From: DAOUKH01 sp965261455
GTDB lineage: Bacteria; Chloroflexota; Dehalococcoidia; SHYB01
NCBI GenBank assembly: GCA_965261455.1
Contig: OZ253453.1
Span: forward strand, 372,001-436,000
Length of the DNA stretch: 64,000 nucleotides
Reading direction: 5' to 3'
Shown here: one piece after another, positions 60,280 through 64,000 of the stretch
Position numbering within the stretch: the stretch's first letter is position 1
Layout of the letters: every line of letters begins with the position of its first letter
Notes under the pieces: generated by a model
Database searches by the model: none
What the model was told of the DNA's origin: nothing
The model's input: the letters and a program-made list of their open reading frames with translations, nothing else
Translations under genes and position numbers: made by a program

Positions 60280-61077
60280 CTGCGACTCGCCACTGCAATC
60301 CTCGCCGCCACTATTGTCGCCGCCTGCGGAGCTCAGCCAACGCCGGTGGGGCCGACGGCCACGCCCGCGGTACCGCCGGAGGCGGGGCCGTTGCTGTCAA
60401 CCATATTGGCGTCCGCTGCGACGCCGAGGGACGTCTCCACGCCGACCACGGCGCCCACACCAAGGCGGACCCCAGTGCCGACCGCCACTACGCTGCCGCT
60501 ACCGCCCACCGCTGCCCAGAGACTTATCGAGTTGGAGACGAGCTTTCAGCGGGTTGAGGGGGACTATGCATTCTGGGAAGTGCTTACCGACACCGCCTAT
60601 CAAAGCCTTCTCACGCTAGCTAGCTCTGCAACACCGAGGCCGGATAGCCCTGTTCTCTTCCTTCGATGCTTTGAGGACAGCCAGGAAACAGAAGTGGAAA
60701 TCCTGTGGCTAGGAACTCTAGCAACGGCAGACCATCAGGACGAGGTCGCCTACGATGGCAGCGTTGGCCGGCTCCGCTCAACTGCAACGGGAGACTATCA
60801 CGACGAGCTTGGCGCCTTCACGTCGAACCTTGGAACCTCCCGTAGGGTCACTACCAAGTTTGAAGAGTGGGTTTTTCGGTCATACCAGCCAGAGAGCGGC
60901 GCGGCGGTGCTCGCGACATTCAGCGGTACCCCTGGTGCGTTTATCGAGCAGCTACGTCTTTGGGAGTGGTTACGCGTGGCCCTTCTTGATTCTGACCAGG
61001 GGGTGCTTGCCGGCGCGGAGTTCGATCTTCGTGGTCTATCCGATGCGCGTAACGAAGCGCGTTGGGGCTGCGGGTAG
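60280..61077 (+). CDS. Lipoprotein of unknown function, apparent CTG start
   Basis: 265 residues if started at CTG 60280. This gives RLATAILAATIVAACGAQ, a perfect lipoprotein signal with lipobox VAAC, then a Thr/Pro linker and a domain ending AEFDLRGLSDARNEARWGC, like its upstream neighbour. An in-frame TAA at 60265-60267 and the absence of ATG, GTG or TTG before the lipobox leave only CTG or ATT. GAGG lies five bases before the CTG. A start at GTG 60346 would remove the signal. Confidence 0.72.
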   Translation: MRLATAILAATIVAACGAQPTPVGPTATPAVPPEAGPLLSTILASAATPRDVSTPTTAPTPRRTPVPTATTLPLPPTAAQRLIELETSFQRVEGDYAFWEVLTDTAYQSLLTLASSATPRPDSPVLFLRCFEDSQETEVEILWLGTLATADHQDEVAYDGSVGRLRSTATGDYHDELGAFTSNLGTSRRVTTKFEEWVFRSYQPESGAAVLATFSGTPGAFIEQLRLWEWLRVALLDSDQGVLAGAEFDLRGLSDARNEARWGCG

Positions 61078-61084
61078 GACGCAG

Positions 61085-61165
61085 GGGCGTGTCTGGCAAA
61101 CTGCCGCCGCCGCGGAACCCATCACCAGCGAGAACGTCTACCGGGCGCTCAGAGACTTAGGTTGA
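61085..61165 (+). pseudogene. C-terminal remnant of an antitoxin
   Basis: Encodes AAAEPITSENVYRALRDLG and a stop, which matches the end of the antitoxin at 62175 (DAEPITSEDVYRSLSDWP). The rest of that gene is missing. Confidence 0.7.
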
Positions 61166-61167
61166 TG

Positions 61168-61216
61168 TTGAAGGCCGCCGGCGGTACACGTATACTGCTC
61201 AACAGAATACGTATTC
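61168..61216 (+). promoter_or_regulatory. Promoter and palindromic operator of the 61.2-kb toxin-antitoxin operon
   Basis: TTGAAG (61168-61173) and TATACT (61191-61196), 17 bases apart. The perfect palindrome GAATACGTATTC (61205-61216) lies at the transcription start, and a related ACGTAT overlaps the -10. A likely site for antitoxin autoregulation. Confidence 0.7.
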
Positions 61217-61237
61217 CTAGCGAGAAGCACCCGCGCG

Positions 61238-61462
61238 ATGAAACAGAAGCTCACTATCACGGTGGACGCCGAGCTGGTCCCGAAGGCCAAGCGGTACGCC
61301 CGCTCCCGCGGCGTCTCGCTGTCGTCGCTAATCGAGCAGTCGCTCAGAGAGGTCGCCGGAGCGGACGCGCCCTCCTTCACCGCCCGGTGGCGGGGCAAGT
61401 TCAAGCCGGCGGAGCGTGACGACCCGCGCTACCACGCCCTGGCTAAGAAGTATCTCCAGTGA
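61238..61462 (+). CDS. Antitoxin (DUF6364-like, ribbon-helix-helix)
   Basis: 74 residues. KLTITVDAELVPKAKRYARSRGVSLSSLIEQSL is a ribbon-helix-helix domain, and the tail (about 45-74) would wrap the toxin. ATG 61238. Its stop overlaps the toxin start (GTGA). Confidence 0.88.
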   Translation: MKQKLTITVDAELVPKAKRYARSRGVSLSSLIEQSLREVAGADAPSFTARWRGKFKPAERDDPRYHALAKKYLQ

Positions 61463-61866
61463 TCCTGCTTGACACCGACGTGCTGATCGACGTCGCCCTC
61501 GATCGGCGTCCCCACTCCGGGCCGGCCTCGGAACTATTGGACCGGATTGAGCAGGGCGCGGAGAACGCTTCCATCGCCTGGCACTCGGTCTCTAACCTCT
61601 ACTACATGGTGGCCCCGGCGCGCGGCGGCGTACGCACCCGCGACTTCATCGTCCACCTCACGCGATTTGTGGCGGTGGCGGCGACCGGCACCGAGGCCAT
61701 ACGTTACGCCGCCGAGCTTCCCATGACGGACTTCGAGGACGCGATGCAGGTCGCCGCTGCCCGCGCCTGCGGCGCCGGCCACATCGTGACGAGGAACGTC
61801 AGGGACTACGAACGCTCCCCAATCCCCGCCGTCGATCCCCAAGAGGCGCTCAGCGGCCTGTTCTGA
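61459..61866 (+). CDS. PIN-domain toxin (VapC-like)
   Basis: 135 residues. Acidic residues of the PIN active site: LLDTDVLIDV at the start, MTDFEDAMQV in the middle, and VTRNVRDY. PIN toxins cut RNA. GTG 61459 is coupled to the antitoxin. Confidence 0.9.
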   Translation: MILLDTDVLIDVALDRRPHSGPASELLDRIEQGAENASIAWHSVSNLYYMVAPARGGVRTRDFIVHLTRFVAVAATGTEAIRYAAELPMTDFEDAMQVAAARACGAGHIVTRNVRDYERSPIPAVDPQEALSGLF

Positions 61867-62001
61867 GCGCGCCGGATCTTCCGCCGCGATTGGCGCTGGC
61901 GCCAATTGGAGGGGCCGCGCCGCGGAACGGGACATCCCGTAGGGGCGTCCCTTGTGGGCGCCCTCTCCCTCCGGCCTCTCTCTGCCGCAGCGACTAGGGT
62001 C

Positions 62002-62122
62002 CTAACCGCCCTCGCCAATCCGGTACACGCGCACGCAGTTGCCGGCGAGGATGGCGTGCTTCTCGTCTTCCGGCACGCTTGCGAAGTGCTCCTCGATGAC
62101 GCGCCGCGAGTTGGGGAAAGTC
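62002..62122 (-). pseudogene. 3' fragment of an amidohydrolase gene
   Basis: Minus-strand FPNSRRVIEEHFASVPEDEK and the following residues to GEGG and stop are almost the same as the end of the amidohydrolase at 62943. Similarity stops at about 62122, where the promoter of the next toxin-antitoxin pair begins. Confidence 0.88.
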
Positions 62123-62139
62123 GGCCCGGGAACGCTGTC

Positions 62140-62168
62140 TTGACGAGTAGATGCTGTGATGTGATGAT
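62140..62168 (+). promoter_or_regulatory. Promoter of the 62.2-kb toxin-antitoxin operon
   Basis: TTGACG (62140-62145) and GATGAT (62163-62168), 17 bases apart. The expected start point is the A of ATG 62175, a leaderless arrangement. Confidence 0.5.
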
Positions 62169-62174
62169 GTGGCC

Positions 62175-62396
62175 ATGCGCACGACGATAACAATTGACGA
62201 CGATGTCCTGGCCGTCGCCCGGGCGCTAGCGGAGCGGAAGGGAAGCAGCCTTGGGAACGCCCTATCGGAGTTGGCGCGGCGCGGCTTCAAGAGCCCACCC
62301 CCCGGTGACGGGGACGGGACGGTCTTTGCCGTCGCCACCGATGCAGAACCGATCACCAGCGAGGATGTCTACCGGTCGCTGAGTGACTGGCCGTGA
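62175..62396 (+). CDS. Antitoxin (VapB-like, ribbon-helix-helix)
   Basis: 73 residues. RTTITIDDDVLAVARALAERKGSSLGNALSELARRG is the DNA-binding part, and EPITSEDVYRSLSDW the toxin-binding tail. ATG 62175; GTG 62169 is possible. Its stop overlaps the toxin start. Confidence 0.87.
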   Translation: MRTTITIDDDVLAVARALAERKGSSLGNALSELARRGFKSPPPGDGDGTVFAVATDAEPITSEDVYRSLSDWP

Positions 62397-62827
62397 CCGC
62401 GCTGCTGGATGTGAACGTCCTAGTAGCCCTCGCTTGGCCCAACCACGTGCATCACGCCGCCGCCAGAGCATGGTTCGAGGGGCGCCGCGAGGGCGGCTGG
62501 GCAACCTGTCCCTTAACGGAGGCAGGTTTCGTCCGTGTATCCTCGAATCCGTCGGCGGTGCGGCATACCGTCACTCCCCTCGACGCCATCGCGGTCTTGC
62601 AGAGACTCACCCAATTGGAGTCCCATGCGTTTTGGCCGCTGGACCAGTCCATCGTGCATTTGCCGCAATCGATCGGCGTTCGTCTCCAGGGTTACCGTCA
62701 GATTACGGACGCCGTATTGCTGGCCGCCGCAATGCAACGAAATGGACAGTTAGCTACGCTGGACAAGGGCATGGAAGGGTTGGTCCCGAAAAGCGAACGC
62801 GCCTCTTTGTGCGTCATTCCGGTGTGA
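62393..62827 (+). CDS. PIN-domain toxin (VapC family)
   Basis: 144 residues. LLDVNVLVALAWPNHVHHAAARAWF at the start, GYRQITDAVLLAAA with the central Asp, and LATLDKGME near the end form the PIN acidic site. An RNA-cutting toxin. GTG 62393 overlaps the antitoxin stop (GTGA). Confidence 0.92.
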   Translation: MTALLDVNVLVALAWPNHVHHAAARAWFEGRREGGWATCPLTEAGFVRVSSNPSAVRHTVTPLDAIAVLQRLTQLESHAFWPLDQSIVHLPQSIGVRLQGYRQITDAVLLAAAMQRNGQLATLDKGMEGLVPKSERASLCVIPV

Positions 62828-62859
62828 TGGAGCGCTAATGCGCCGACGCGCGTGACGGC

Positions 62860-62935
62860 GCGTGCCCTCTCGCAGACGCCCTAAAGGGCGAGAGGCCGGA
62901 CGGCGCCCACGAGGGGTGCCCCTACGAGATGGGGA
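62860..62935. repeat. Dispersed repeat after the toxin gene
   Basis: CCCTCTCGCAGACGCCCTAAAG variant of the common module and GGCGCCCACGAGGGGTGCCCC, between the toxin gene and the amidohydrolase end. Confidence 0.6.
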
Positions 62936-62942
62936 GCCGGCC

Positions 62943-64000
62943 CTAGCCGCCCTGGCCGATGCGGTAGACGCGGACGCAGTTGCCGGCGAGGATGGCGTGC
63001 TTCTCGTCCTCCGGCACGCCCGCGAAATGCTCCTCGATGACGCGCCGCGAGTTGGGGAAGTCTGCTCCCATGTGCGGGTAGTCGCTCGACCACATCATTT
63101 GGCTCACGCCGATGAAGTGACGGTTGACCACGCCGTAGTAGTCGGTGATGTAGGTGGTGAAGATGTTGTGGTCGAAGTAGTAGCTGGGGAGCTCGTCGAG
63201 CTTGGGGCGCACGGTGGGGCTGAGGCGCTGATAACGGTTGTCGAGCTGCTCCTTGACGTACGGCACCCACGAGGAGTCGCATTCCGCGAAGACGACGTTG
63301 AGGCTGGGGAAGCGGTCGAAGACGCCGGTGTAGATTAGTTCGAGGCAGTTGTTCGGCGTCGTGGTGTGGCGCAGTTCGCCCCGGGAGGTGAGGCCGGTGC
63401 GGTTGGGGTCGTCGTCGCCGGTGATGCCGGGCGAGACGCTGACGTGAATGCTGACGGTGCGGTCTATCTCAACCATGGCCGCCCAGAAGGGGTCGTCGTC
63501 CGGGGAGATGGCCGGTCCGGCGGACGGCCATTGAGCGAGGAGCGGCGTTTGGAGCCCGGGGGCGGCCATGGCGCGGTCGAGCTCCGCCAAGGCCGAGTCG
63601 ACGCCCAGGGTGGGAATCATCGCGGCGCCGACGAGGCGGTCGGGGGCGTGGCCGCAATAGGCGGCGAGCCAGTCGTTGTAGGCGTGGAGCAGGGCTAGGT
63701 GGAAGCCGGGGTCTTTGCCGGCCATGGCCCACACCGCCGTCGATTGCCGCGGCGTGGGATAGAGCACCTCGGCGTCGACGCCGTCCAGGTCCTGGGCTTC
63801 GAGGCGCGCGACGGGGTCGTAGCCGGCGCGAGGGACGTCCTCCCACAGCTTCCAGGGGACGCACTGCTCGGGCGGAAGGCCGCCGTTGATGTTGTTGCCG
63901 AAGTTGATCGGGGCCGGGGCACCCTCGAAGATCCAGGCGTCGCCTTCCTCGAAGTGTTCGAGGCGGGGCGCCCGGTTGGCGTACTCGGCGGGTAGCCCGT
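62943..64000 (-). CDS. Amidohydrolase family protein (metal-dependent hydrolase), N-terminus beyond the window
   Basis: The last 352 codons are in the window. FAECDSSWVPYVKEQLD, the metal-site block MMWSSDYPHMGADFPNS and the C-terminal ILAGNCVRVYRI are typical of the amidohydrolase-2 group (decarboxylase/hydrolase type). The TIM-barrel strands IPTLGVDSALAEL and SIHVSV are also seen. Substrates in this group are often aromatic acids. It stays open to the edge with no start, and its 3' end is duplicated at 62002-62122. Confidence 0.92.
   Translation of the reverse strand, partial: GLPAEYANRAPRLEHFEEGDAWIFEGAPAPINFGNNINGGLPPEQCVPWKLWEDVPRAGYDPVARLEAQDLDGVDAEVLYPTPRQSTAVWAMAGKDPGFHLALLHAYNDWLAAYCGHAPDRLVGAAMIPTLGVDSALAELDRAMAAPGLQTPLLAQWPSAGPAISPDDDPFWAAMVEIDRTVSIHVSVSPGITGDDDPNRTGLTSRGELRHTTTPNNCLELIYTGVFDRFPSLNVVFAECDSSWVPYVKEQLDNRYQRLSPTVRPKLDELPSYYFDHNIFTTYITDYYGVVNRHFIGVSQMMWSSDYPHMGADFPNSRRVIEEHFAGVPEDEKHAILAGNCVRVYRIGQGG

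Overview
The window is one contiguous piece of a high-GC bacterial chromosome. It carries one tRNA, no rRNA, no CRISPR array and no intact insertion sequence. The gene set best fits Chloroflexota, probably Dehalococcoidia or a SAR202-like lineage. This is inferred from the combination of Thr/Pro-linker secreted proteins, GuaB3, archaeal-type phosphoglycerate mutase, long HisG, a T-box on trpS, and many amidohydrolase, luciferase-like and flavin oxidoreductase genes. No marker gene in the window proves it.

Layout. 0-1.1 kb: end of a sugar nucleotidyltransferase, a 176-bp tandem repeat and tRNA-Thr(CGT). 1.3-10.8 kb: a Thr/Pro-rich surface protein, a luciferase-like oxidoreductase followed by an unusual GTPase and its overlapping partner, an MFS carrier, a zinc alcohol dehydrogenase, a frameshifted L-2-hydroxyglutarate oxidase and a ferredoxin-reductase-like flavoprotein. 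11-15 kb: purQ, a stretch of gene remnants, and a lower-GC island with a membrane protein and a methyltransferase-nuclease fusion. 15.2-20.3 kb: rpsU-yqeY, rluD-like and lspA, a hydrolase, a small RHH/RelE toxin-antitoxin pair and a second zinc dehydrogenase. 20.4-24.5 kb: a tandem array of three cyclophilin pairs (lipoprotein plus cytosolic form), the last one broken. 24.5-27 kb: an accessory island with a HAD phosphatase and a HigB/HigA-peptidase pair.

27.3-32.3 kb is the his operon (hisG, a tiny membrane protein, a zinc phospholipase-like protein, hisD, hisC, hisB). 34.8-44.1 kb is a purine and lower-glycolysis cluster: guaA, purD, purE, purB, purC, purS, pgk, apgM, tpiA. 44-51.8 kb holds mixed housekeeping genes (miaA, guaB3, a crotonase, a PfkB kinase, dcd). 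52.3-58.3 kb is the trp operon trpS-trpE-trpG-trpD-trpC-trpF on the minus strand, headed by a consensus promoter and a Trp-specific T-box. 58.4-62.9 kb is accessory again: small membrane proteins, two paralogous lipoproteins and two antitoxin/PIN toxin pairs separated by gene scars. The right edge is a truncated amidohydrolase.

Biosynthetic genes are tightly packed with ATGA, GTGA or TGATG overlaps. A family of short GC-rich palindromic repeats fills most of the larger gaps between transcription units. Several genes have a -10-like hexamer 6-12 bases before the start and no Shine-Dalgarno sequence, which suggests leaderless transcripts. Three genes appear to need non-standard start codons (ATA or CTG).
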